Below are positions 55,106-63,268 of a DNA stretch of 64,000 nt, in pieces. The position numbers were made by a program, and so were the translations under genes. The notes below the pieces were generated by a model, which saw only the letters and a program-made list of their open reading frames with translations, was not told where the DNA came from and ran no database searches. The first letter of the stretch is position 1; each line of letters begins with the position of its first letter. This DNA is from Ichthyobacterium seriolicida (GTDB lineage: Bacteria > Bacteroidota > Bacteroidia > Flavobacteriales > Ichthyobacteriaceae). The stretch spans positions 774,808 through 838,807 of the forward strand of contig NZ_AP014564.1 in assembly GCF_002369955.1 (NCBI RefSeq), given 5' to 3'.

Positions 55106-58100
55106 ATGAAGAAAAATTATTTTGTAAAGAGTATTATTTTCTCTTTTGTATTGTTGTCGGTAATTATTTTCTCCTGTGATAAAAAGAATATTATAGAAGA
55201 CGATTTAAATGTATGTATAAAATCATTTGAATTACTAAATTCCGAAAATGAGGGAAAAAATTTAGGTTCTAATATAGACTGTGAGATAGATGCTGAGAAT
55301 TATACTATATCGTTAACAGTTCCTCATACAGCTGTTTTAGATGGCTTAAAGTTCAATATAACCCCATGTGAAGGGACTACCATATCTCCTGCTAGTGGTG
55401 AAGAAATTAATTTTGAAGAAGTTGTAGAAGAATCTATTGAAGAACAAGCTACTACTGAAGGGGCGGATGAGAAAACTACCAAAAAGCCTTCTCCTCAACG
55501 TTATAAAAAGGTCTTTACTGTAACAAAAGATGGCAAGTCTCAAGATTACACTGTTTATATAACTAAAGCTTTAGCTAGTGATTGTTCTATTAGTTCTTTT
55601 AAATTAGAGAAGTCTAAAAATGAAACTAAGATTTTTGGAGATAGAGAGGGGCAAATTACTGAAGCCGATGAAGCTAATACTATAACATTACATATATCTG
55701 ATGCTGCTACTTTAGACGAAGCGTTAAACCCTACAATAATTCATACAGGGGCTAGTATTTCTTCGGGAGAACTAATTTCTACTACTGCTGACTCTGCTGG
55801 CACTAGCATTACTACAACTACAGTTAATTACACATTAACTGCTGCAGATGGAAAAACAACAAAGGTTTATGTAGTAAAGTATATCAAAGATTTATCTTCT
55901 AATAATATAATTTCTGTATTCTCTTTCACAAAAGATACTAGCAATAATAGTAATACTGGTCTAAAATTAACTAGATCTTCTACTGTTGTAGAAAGTAGAG
56001 CGGCTAATATTACAATTAGTGATGATGACGGAACTATAAAGGTAAAAGCATCTACTGCAGCAACTATAACAGCTTTAATTCCTACTATAACTAAGCATGA
56101 AAGAGCTACTATAAGTCCAGAAATTGCGCCCCATGATTATAATACTAATAATAACAAAGTTTATACTGTAACAGCTGAAGATGGTCAAACAAAAGAGTAT
56201 ACAGTATCTGTTACTAAGAACCTTTCTAATGATAAGAGTATGACTTCTTTTACATTTAAACATTCTGTAAATACTGATAAGGGCTTTGGTAGTACTGATT
56301 ATTCAGCGGGAACTATAACCACCCCTACAGGAGATGAAGACGTAACTGTAACTATTGCAAAAATTCCAGTTAGTATTACAGATTTAAATGGTTTAAAACC
56401 TACTATAGATATTAGTGCTGGTGCCATAGTAAGTCCAGCTAGTTTAGCCCCTCAAAATTTCACTCGTGGTACAGCTGTAGATTATACTGTAACAGCTCAA
56501 GATGGTACTACTAGAAAGTATAAAGTAACCATAGGTGAGTTAAGTGCAGCGACAGATATTACTTCTTTTACAATTAAACAGGCAGATCATACTTCTCTTA
56601 GTTCAAAGATTACAGCAGATATGACAATAAGTCCGACAAATAGTGGAAGTGATTATACAATAGTATTAGATGGGGAAGATCAGACTACTGTAAGTCTTAG
56701 TCCTGAAATAGTAGTGTCTCCAGGTGCCACAGTAGATCCAGCATCTAAAGTAGAAACTGAGTTTACTTATGGTACAGCTAAAACTTATACTGTAACGGCT
56801 GAAAATGGTACTACCAAAGCATATAGTGTAATTGTAAAATCTTCGAATTCTAAGATGAAGTCCTTTAAGTTTAAAACTGATACTGGTAAAAAAATTGTTC
56901 AGGATGTAGAAGGTGTTATACGTGATAATACTATAACAGTAAAGGTTCCACATGATGCAGTTGTCACGGCTTTAACTCCTGAAGTATTAGGCAATAACGG
57001 CTCTAAGGTTACTATAAAAGGACAAGAAACAGATGCTAATACAGAACAAAATTTTAGTAGTTCAAAAACTTATACTGTAACAGCTCAGGATGGAACTACA
57101 AGCGATTACACTGTAACTGTAACTCCAAACGCTGAACCTCAGATACAGAATTTTATATTTGCTATTGCTTCTCCTAATAATAATAAAAATCTTGGGAATA
57201 ATCCTATTACAGGGACTATTACGCATAATTCTGGAGACACGCCGGGAGAGATAATTGTTAAAGTTCCTCATGATGCAGAGATTGGTGAGTTAACTCCGAC
57301 TGTTACAACTTCTTCTGGAGCTACAGTGTATAAGGGGACTGCTACTGAAGCAGCTAATACCCCTAATAATTTCGATAATTCTCATAGTACTCCTAAAGAA
57401 TACAGCGTAGTAGATTCTGCTGGAGGAAGGAAAGTTTATGAAGTGAAGGTTTATAAAGAGCCTGCTATAACGGAGTTTAAGTTTGAAAAGAATAAGAATA
57501 CAGATGCTGGGTTTCCTACTAATCCAACTTACTATACCGCTTCGGCTATTACTCAAGGTACTTTATCAACAAATGGAACAATAGCAATTACAGTTGCTAA
57601 TACAGTTGATGTAACAAAATTATTAAAAGCTTCTATTTCTGGAAATAATATTAACTCTTCAACTACCATTATAGATATAACTTTTGATTCTCCTCCCTCT
57701 AGTGGTTCTACTTATTCTAAAACTATTACAGTTCAGAATGAACATTTATCTGATTTTACTAAAACCTATACAGTTAATTTAACTAAAGAAGCAGCGCCAC
57801 AATTGACAAGCTTTAAAATAGGGGCTAAGCCTGAAAAAGGCATTGCAGCTGAGGTAGATGCTGCATTAACTCATCCTACTGATGGTGGCAATACTGGAAC
57901 AATAAAATTAAAGTTTCCTTATAATGTTGCTAACCATAGCACTGATATTGTTTTAACAGGATTAACACCTACTATCGAGCCTAATAACAATGGATATACT
58001 GTAAGTCCAACTAGTGGTCAAGAGATATCTGGAGATATTAGTAGTGAAAGCCATAAAACATTTACTCTAACAACTGCTTTAGGTTCTACTTCAAAGTACA

Positions 58101-58438
58101 CTGTAACAGCAGTTAAAGGGCCATATATTAGTAGTTTTAAGTTTGCTGTTGCTGATAGCAGTAGTGGAACTAATACGGGTATAACTACTGAAGTTGTCGG
58201 AACAATTAACCATGAGGATAATACTATAAAATTAGTAGTTCCTAAAGAGGTGTCGGAAAGCCCAATACAGCTAACTCCTACAATTGAGGTTGGAGGGGAT
58301 AGTGCTACTGTTGATCCCACTAGTGGAACTTCTAAGGAGTTTACTGTTGACGAGAGTACTACTGTTGATTATACAGTAACAGGTGCAGAGAGTATGACAA
58401 AAGTTTATAAGGTTACTGTAACTAAAGCTAGTTCATAA
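55106..58438 (+). CDS. array lipoprotein K
   Basis: 1,110 residues, MKKNYFV start, lipobox cysteine 24; the last copy of the array. Its leader and first ~600 coding bases are almost identical to copy E. Bases ~56066-56280 match copy D (repeat 3-4, KHERATISPEIAPHDYNTNN). Repeat 5 matches H, repeat 7 matches F and J, and repeat 9 (LTSFKIGAKPEKGIAAEV) matches C. The C-terminal repeat (ESPIQLTPTIEVGGDS and VTGAESMTKVYKVTVTKASS) is that of copy I. A different terminator follows, marking the array edge. Confidence 0.85.
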   Translation: MKKNYFVKSIIFSFVLLSVIIFSCDKKNIIEDDLNVCIKSFELLNSENEGKNLGSNIDCEIDAENYTISLTVPHTAVLDGLKFNITPCEGTTISPASGEEINFEEVVEESIEEQATTEGADEKTTKKPSPQRYKKVFTVTKDGKSQDYTVYITKALASDCSISSFKLEKSKNETKIFGDREGQITEADEANTITLHISDAATLDEALNPTIIHTGASISSGELISTTADSAGTSITTTTVNYTLTAADGKTTKVYVVKYIKDLSSNNIISVFSFTKDTSNNSNTGLKLTRSSTVVESRAANITISDDDGTIKVKASTAATITALIPTITKHERATISPEIAPHDYNTNNNKVYTVTAEDGQTKEYTVSVTKNLSNDKSMTSFTFKHSVNTDKGFGSTDYSAGTITTPTGDEDVTVTIAKIPVSITDLNGLKPTIDISAGAIVSPASLAPQNFTRGTAVDYTVTAQDGTTRKYKVTIGELSAATDITSFTIKQADHTSLSSKITADMTISPTNSGSDYTIVLDGEDQTTVSLSPEIVVSPGATVDPASKVETEFTYGTAKTYTVTAENGTTKAYSVIVKSSNSKMKSFKFKTDTGKKIVQDVEGVIRDNTITVKVPHDAVVTALTPEVLGNNGSKVTIKGQETDANTEQNFSSSKTYTVTAQDGTTSDYTVTVTPNAEPQIQNFIFAIASPNNNKNLGNNPITGTITHNSGDTPGEIIVKVPHDAEIGELTPTVTTSSGATVYKGTATEAANTPNNFDNSHSTPKEYSVVDSAGGRKVYEVKVYKEPAITEFKFEKNKNTDAGFPTNPTYYTASAITQGTLSTNGTIAITVANTVDVTKLLKASISGNNINSSTTIIDITFDSPPSSGSTYSKTITVQNEHLSDFTKTYTVNLTKEAAPQLTSFKIGAKPEKGIAAEVDAALTHPTDGGNTGTIKLKFPYNVANHSTDIVLTGLTPTIEPNNNGYTVSPTSGQEISGDISSESHKTFTLTTALGSTSKYTVTAVKGPYISSFKFAVADSSSGTNTGITTEVVGTINHEDNTIKLVVPKEVSESPIQLTPTIEVGGDSATVDPTSGTSKEFTVDESTTVDYTVTGAESMTKVYKVTVTKASS

Positions 58439-58483
58439 TAATATATAATTATTATTCAACTTTAATCTAAAACTGAAAAGAAG

Positions 58484-58520
58484 AAGCCGTCTCATTGATG
58501 AGATGAGGCGGCTTTTTAAT
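58484..58520 (+). terminator. terminator, copy K
   Basis: AAGCCGTCTCAT pairs with ATGAGGCGGCTT (one G-U), loop TGATGAG, then T residues. It is unlike the ACAGACAG hairpins of the other ten copies and similar in stem to the htpG-type hairpin. Confidence 0.8.
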
Positions 58521-58568
58521 TTTTAGTATTTATAGCCCTACATTTTATTTTTAAAAGGAAGGGCCTTT

Positions 58569-58931
58569 TTATGACACCTTTTTTAGAAGATTGTGTTCCA
58601 AAGCATATAATCTAAATTCTAATTCTGCTTTTTTCATTTTGTGTTTAAACTTCTTGAAATTTAGGTTTAATTTGATATGTCTGAAGACAGGTTCTACATC
58701 AGTTTTTTTTTACGTTTATTTTGCCTTTCATTACTGTTGAGTCTATTACGCATTATATTCTTGTGTCTTTAAAAATGGTCTTGAGTTTTTTACTACGGAA
58801 ACTTTGAGCATCATCTGTTCAATCATGCCATTGACAACTCGCACAGGATGATCTGCAGGAATCAATTCTTCGATACTAGGTGGAAAAAGCCAATTTTGTT
58901 GTTGCTTGTAGTCCCTGAAATTTGCATTCAT
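58569..58931 (-). pseudogene. internally deleted IS1182-type transposase remnant
   Basis: From the ATG at 58931 about 55 residues match the N-terminus of IS1182-type transposases (MNANFRDYKQQQNWLFPP, ELIPADHPVRVV). After an immediate stop, a second stretch reads like the C-terminus (KKTDVEPVFRHIKLNLNFKK, ELEFRLYALEHNLLKK) and ends with TAA at 58569-58571. The central ~350 residues with the catalytic aspartates are missing, so this is a dead fragment. Confidence 0.8.
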
Positions 58932-58992
58932 ACTATTTGATTATAAATCAGTTAGTGAGATAAACCAACAGGTAAAAAACTACACTTTCAAA

Positions 58993-59028
58993 CAAAAAAA
59001 AGCTGCTTCGGTTTTGAGGCAGCTTCTT
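58993..59028 (-). terminator. terminator of the tig-clpP-clpX cluster
   Basis: On the minus strand AAGCTGCCTC.../GAAGCAGCTT forms a hairpin followed by a run of T. It is the inverted relative of the hairpins at 15167 and 16427. Confidence 0.75.
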
Positions 59029-59095
59029 CTTTTCTTGTGATAGACTGATTCTGTGTCGTTGTAAAACGAAATGAGAAGTTCTAAAATCCTAAATC

Positions 59096-60352
59096 TCAGG
59101 CAGATTTAAGCATATCTATGTCTGAATTAATTTTTTTTTCGGCATAAGATTTAGTTATGTTCAAGCTTTTATTTTTCTTCTTTTCAGAAGGCATATCAAA
59201 CATCGCATCGATTAATATCCTTTCAAATATGGTTCTCAAACCCCTAGCTCCCAGCTTGTATTCTAAAGCTTTACCCACTATATAATCTATGGCATCTGGA
59301 GTTATTTTTAAATCTATTTCATCCATTTCAAATAGTTTTTTATACTGCTTTAAAATAGAGTTTTTCGGCTGGGTGATAATGAGTTTTAAAGCTTCCATAT
59401 CCAAGGGATTAAGGCTTGTGAGTACAGGCATACGCCCTACTAGTTCCGGTATGAGTCCAAAAGATTTTAAATCTTGGTGAGACACATAATTCATTATATT
59501 TTGTTTGTCTATACTCTTTTTATCAGCAGTATTATTACTATATCCTATGGAAGACATATTCAATCTTTTGGAGATAGTTCTGTCTATGCCATCAAAAGCG
59601 CCACCTAATAGGAATAATATATTAGAAGTATCTATTTGTACAAATTTTTGATTTGGATGTTTCCTTCCTCCCTCTGGAGCAACGTTTACTTTAGAGCCTT
59701 CCAAGAGTTTTAATAATGCTTGTTGAACTCCTTCTCCAGATACATCTCTAGTTATAGATGGATTATCTCTCTTTCTTGCTATTTTGTCTATCTCATCTAT
59801 GAATATGATCCCTTTTTCTGTCTTTTCTATATTGTAATTGGAAGATTGATATAGTTTAGATAATATGCTTTCCACGTCTTCACCTACATATCCAGCTTCG
59901 GTCAATACAGTAGCGTCGACAATCGCAAAGGGAAGATCTAATAATTTTGCTATAGTGCTAGCTATAAGTGTTTTTCCAGTGCCTGTCTCACCGACCATAA
60001 TGACATTAGACTTCTGTATTTCAATGCTGTCTTCATCTGATTTTTGATTAATTCTCTTATAGTGATTATAAACAGCTACAGATATAGTTTTTTTAGCATT
60101 ATCTTGTCCGATTACGTATTCATCTAGAAAATCTTTTATTTCTTTCGGCTTAGGAATTTTCAGGTCTTTAATTTCTTCAGACACTGAAGTTTGATCATTT
60201 TCATCTTCATTTATGGTATTGTGTATAATATTATGAGCTTGCTGTACACATTCATTGCAGATATGACCTTCTAGACTAGTTATGAGTATTTCTACTTCTT
60301 CTTGTTTTTTTCCACAAAAAGAACAGTATGTATTTTCTTTATCTGTTGACAT
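59096..60352 (-). CDS. clpX: ATP-dependent Clp protease ATP-binding subunit ClpX
   Basis: A 418-residue AAA+ unfoldase that feeds substrates to ClpP. Seen: a four-cysteine zinc-binding domain (Cys10, 13, 32, 35, as YCSFCGKK and HICNECV), Walker A GETGTGKT (~121-128), Walker B GIIFIDEIDKIA, the pore stretch GYVGEDVES, the RKH loop in PEGGRKHPNQ, and the C-terminal sensor II region KALEYKLGARGLRTIFE. Full length. It starts 2 bp after the clpP stop on the same strand, the usual tig-clpP-clpX order. Confidence 0.96.
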   Translation of the reverse strand: MSTDKENTYCSFCGKKQEEVEILITSLEGHICNECVQQAHNIIHNTINEDENDQTSVSEEIKDLKIPKPKEIKDFLDEYVIGQDNAKKTISVAVYNHYKRINQKSDEDSIEIQKSNVIMVGETGTGKTLIASTIAKLLDLPFAIVDATVLTEAGYVGEDVESILSKLYQSSNYNIEKTEKGIIFIDEIDKIARKRDNPSITRDVSGEGVQQALLKLLEGSKVNVAPEGGRKHPNQKFVQIDTSNILFLLGGAFDGIDRTISKRLNMSSIGYSNNTADKKSIDKQNIMNYVSHQDLKSFGLIPELVGRMPVLTSLNPLDMEALKLIITQPKNSILKQYKKLFEMDEIDLKITPDAIDYIVGKALEYKLGARGLRTIFERILIDAMFDMPSEKKKNKSLNITKSYAEKKINSDIDMLKSA

Positions 60353-60354
60353 TT

Positions 60355-61029
60355 TTAATCAGTTCTTTTTTTTAGAATTTCATCTATCATTCCGTATTCT
60401 TTTGCTTGGGTGGATGTCATCCAATAGTCTCTATCACTATCTTTAGATACTTCTTTTTGTTTTTTTCCCGAGTGTTTTGAAATAATAGAATACAGCTCTT
60501 CTTTTAATTTTTGAATTTCATTAGCAGTAATTTGAATATCAGAGGCTTGGCCTTGAATTCCGCCAATGGGTTGATGAATCATAACACGAGAGTGTTTCAA
60601 TGCAAATCTTTTTTTTGCTTGTCCCGAACATAGGATCACAGCGGCCATAGAAGCGGCCATGCCAGTACATATAGTAGCTATATCAGGTTTTACTATTTGC
60701 ATAGTGTCATAAATTCCTAATCCAGAATAAATACTTCCCCCAGGGGAATTGATATATATCTGTATGTCTTTGCCAGAATCTATAGATTCTAAAAAAAGTA
60801 ACTGCCCTTGTATTATATTAGATACGTGATCGTTTATAGTCGTTCCCAAGAATATAATTCGGTCCATCATCAGTCGTGAAAAGACATCCATAGAAGCTAT
60901 GTTCATGGGTCTTTCCTCTATAATTGTAGGGGATATATAGCTAGAATAAATAGAGCTATACTGATCTAATTTCATGCTAGAAATACCTAGGTGTTTTGTA
61001 GCATATTTTCTGAATTCGTCGTTGTTCAT
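60355..61029 (-). CDS. clpP: ATP-dependent Clp protease proteolytic subunit ClpP
   Basis: A 224-residue serine protease that forms the 14-mer chamber with ClpX. Seen: IYINSPGGSIYSGLGIYDTM, the catalytic serine in GMAASMAAVIL (Ser127), the catalytic histidine in SRVMIHQPIGG (His152), and the acidic residue in the DSDRDYWMTSTQAKEYGMID block. It has an N-terminal extension of ~30 residues over E. coli ClpP, usual for Bacteroidetes. It lies between tig and clpX on the minus strand. Confidence 0.96.
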   Translation of the reverse strand: MNNDEFRKYATKHLGISSMKLDQYSSIYSSYISPTIIEERPMNIASMDVFSRLMMDRIIFLGTTINDHVSNIIQGQLLFLESIDSGKDIQIYINSPGGSIYSGLGIYDTMQIVKPDIATICTGMAASMAAVILCSGQAKKRFALKHSRVMIHQPIGGIQGQASDIQITANEIQKLKEELYSIISKHSGKKQKEVSKDSDRDYWMTSTQAKEYGMIDEILKKRTD

Positions 61030-61063
61030 AAATTTTTATAGTAACGGAGAGATATACCTATTT

Positions 61064-62398
61064 TTACTTTTTCACCTTTTCTACAAAGTCTTTGTATTCT
61101 AAACTACTCTCTTTGAATTTTAAGTTTTCATTGAAACTGGTTAATAATTTTTCGTTAAAAATTTTAATAGAAACAGAATTTACTTTTTCTTGATCTTCCA
61201 TAATTCTTTTTATCATGTTTTCTATCATATCTTGATTATTTTGATCATCTGCAAGATCGCCTCCCATAATTTTTAGTATATTATCTTTAAAGTGATCTTT
61301 TACTTCATTTATAGAGACATTTATATCGTATTTTTTTGCTATAGCATCAAATATCAGATTATTTTTTATACTAATTTTTTCTCGTTCATAAAGAGACAAC
61401 ATTTCTTCTTCGGTTAAATCATCTGAAGTGTTTGATTTTAATGACCTTATCAAAAAGTCTTTTGGTAGGGATATTTTAGTGCTTTCAGTTATGTATTCTA
61501 TCACTTGATTAAATAAGTATATATCACTAGTAGTCTTGTAGTAATTTTCAAATTCTTCAATGACTTTGTTTTTAAGGCCTTCTATGTCAGAGACTGATTT
61601 ATCTGGATAGATTTTTTCTAGTAAATCTTTATCAATTTCAGCAGGTTGATGTATTAACAGCTCTTTTATTTCTAGGCTTATAGTCGAAATATCGTCTATT
61701 ATATCGTCTATTTCTTCATTTTTTTTATTTAGTGCTATTGCGAGATGGTTTTCGTTTTTGAAGAGGTTTTCTGTTTCTAAGTGTATGAGGGCTCCTACTT
61801 TTGCACCTTCAAAATCTTTTATTCTTTTTTCAATTAGATTGCTCATAAAAATAGTAGACTCCACAGAATGATTTTTATCAGTATTCCACGAGATGATCCC
61901 CTTTACTATTGTTTTGTTATTTATCTCTTTTGTGGGTTGGCCTTTGCCGTACATCAAAGCGATTTCTTCGATTCGTTTATCTATATCTTCCTCTGAGACT
62001 TTTATTTTGTAATTAGTTATTTTTCCATCTTTTGGCATGACCAATTCAAACCCTGGAACAGAGGCTATTTCAAATCTAAAATCTAGTATATCACTATCCC
62101 AGTTGATATTATCTTCTAATAGAATAGGATTACCTAAAACGTCAATGTTGTTTTCTTTTATGTATTTGTCTAGTTCTACACTCAGTATTTTATTTACCTC
62201 TTCTATCAGGGCGTGTTTGCCGTATTTTTTCTCAATAATATTAATAGGCAGATGTCCTTTTCTGAAACCTGGAACATTAGATTGTCTCCTATAGCTTTGC
62301 AACACTTTAGATACAGCCTCTTGGTAATCTTCTTTGTAAAGAGTCATACTTATGGTAGACGTTGAATTTTTAATGTCGTTTTCTACAGATATATTCAT
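61064..62398 (-). CDS. tig: trigger factor
   Basis: A 444-residue ribosome-associated chaperone with a peptidyl-prolyl isomerase domain. Seen: the ribosome-docking signature NVPGFRKGHLPINIIEKKYG (~38-57), a PPIase region around 160-240 opening with VKGIISWN, and a long helical C-terminal chaperone domain (SLPKDFLIRSL). Sequence in the PPIase part is weakly conserved, as in other Bacteroidetes trigger factors, so isomerase activity is uncertain. First gene of the tig-clpP-clpX cluster, 34 bp before clpP. Confidence 0.9.
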   Translation of the reverse strand: MNISVENDIKNSTSTISMTLYKEDYQEAVSKVLQSYRRQSNVPGFRKGHLPINIIEKKYGKHALIEEVNKILSVELDKYIKENNIDVLGNPILLEDNINWDSDILDFRFEIASVPGFELVMPKDGKITNYKIKVSEEDIDKRIEEIALMYGKGQPTKEINNKTIVKGIISWNTDKNHSVESTIFMSNLIEKRIKDFEGAKVGALIHLETENLFKNENHLAIALNKKNEEIDDIIDDISTISLEIKELLIHQPAEIDKDLLEKIYPDKSVSDIEGLKNKVIEEFENYYKTTSDIYLFNQVIEYITESTKISLPKDFLIRSLKSNTSDDLTEEEMLSLYEREKISIKNNLIFDAIAKKYDINVSINEVKDHFKDNILKIMGGDLADDQNNQDMIENMIKRIMEDQEKVNSVSIKIFNEKLLTSFNENLKFKESSLEYKDFVEKVKK

Positions 62399-62737
62399 GA
62401 TTATTTTTTAATAGGAAATATTTTTTTTCTTTAAAATAAAAGGGTATAGGCTGGCAAAGTTAGTGCTTTTAGAGGTAAAAAAATCATCGTTTTTTTATAA
62501 AAAAGGAATGCCTCAATCATTTAAAAATGACTCGTATAAATCTAGGATTGATGTTTTTAACCTGAGTTTGATTAATAAAAATACTTTAAAGAAGTAAAAT
62601 TATTTAGGTTTAAGGCTGATAGTGGGTGGGTGAGTACTTGCATGCTCATGAGGTTATTTTATTAGAAATTTGATTTTTTTTTGCAAAAAAAAAGGTTCAA
62701 GACAACTTAAGGTAAATTTACATGCGTGTAAACCCTT
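62399..62737. other. 339-bp intergenic region before tig
   Basis: It must hold the tig promoter on the minus strand and the left end of the ISXO2-type element on the plus strand; I could not fix either boundary. It contains the fourth dispersed motif at 62559-62576 and an A-rich stretch at 62680-62695. Confidence 0.5.
62559..62576 (-). repeat. dispersed intergenic motif, copy 4
   Basis: On the minus strand ATTAATCAAACTCAGGTT, 161 bp before the tig start and in tig orientation. Confidence 0.45.
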
Positions 62738-63268
62738 ATGTTATCTATGAAAAACAAGTATATAATTCGTTCAAGAATTTCTGAGGCAAAATTCAGGTCT
62801 ATTTTACGGTTATTTTGCCTAAATATTGAAGCGAAAAAAGTTAGTAAATTGACTAATGTAAGTCGTTATACTATCAACAAAATTTTTGACAAATTACGTT
62901 TGTTAATTGTTCAAAAATGCGAAGAAGAAAGTCCCTTTAATCAAGGGGAAATAGAATTAGATGAGAGTTATTTTGGAGCTAAACGAGTTAGGGGAAAAAG
63001 GGGACGAGGATCAGGAGGAAAAGTTCCAGTATTTGGTATGTTAAAAAGAGAGGGTAAAGTTTATACACAAATTGTAAAAAACTGCTCATCATCAGTAATA
63101 ATGCCTATTATAGAGAGCAGAGCAAGTAAAGAAAGTACAATTTATACTGATGGATTTAAGTCTTATGACGGCTTGGTAAACTATGGTTATAAGAGGCATT
63201 ATAGAGTAAAACATAGTGAAAATGAATTTGCTAAAGGAGTAAATCACATTAACCCAGATTATTCATAG
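62738..63268 (+). pseudogene. IS1595/ISXO2-type transposase, cut by IS1380
   Basis: An ISXO2-like transposase of which ~172 residues are native. Seen: an N-terminal helix-turn-helix region (KLTNVSRYTINKIFDKL), the first catalytic aspartate in IELDESYFGAKRVRGKRGRG, GKVPVFGMLKREGKVY, and the second aspartate in STIYTDGFKSYDGL, then HYRVKHSENEFAKGVNHIN. At 63253 the IS1380 left end begins and the frame runs into a stop at 63266-63268. The GIESFW-type segment with the third catalytic residue is lost, so it is inactive. Confidence 0.85.

Larger units (their letters stand above)
17830..58438 (+). repeat. array of eleven tandem ~3.5-kb lipoprotein units (copies A-K)
   Basis: Eleven head-to-tail units, each with a palindrome, a leader, a ~3.3-kb lipoprotein gene and a hairpin terminator. 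The copies start at 17950, 21454, 24968, 28520, 33592, 37175, 40744, 44252, 47832 (broken), 51557 and 55106. An IS1380 element interrupts the D-E spacer and a short derivative the I-J spacer. There is no unrelated gene inside apart from the IS transposase. Confidence 0.95.

Noticed and set aside
17830..58438. CRISPR array
   Set aside because: The repeats are protein-coding domains and 3.5-kb gene units; there are no short direct repeats with unique spacers.
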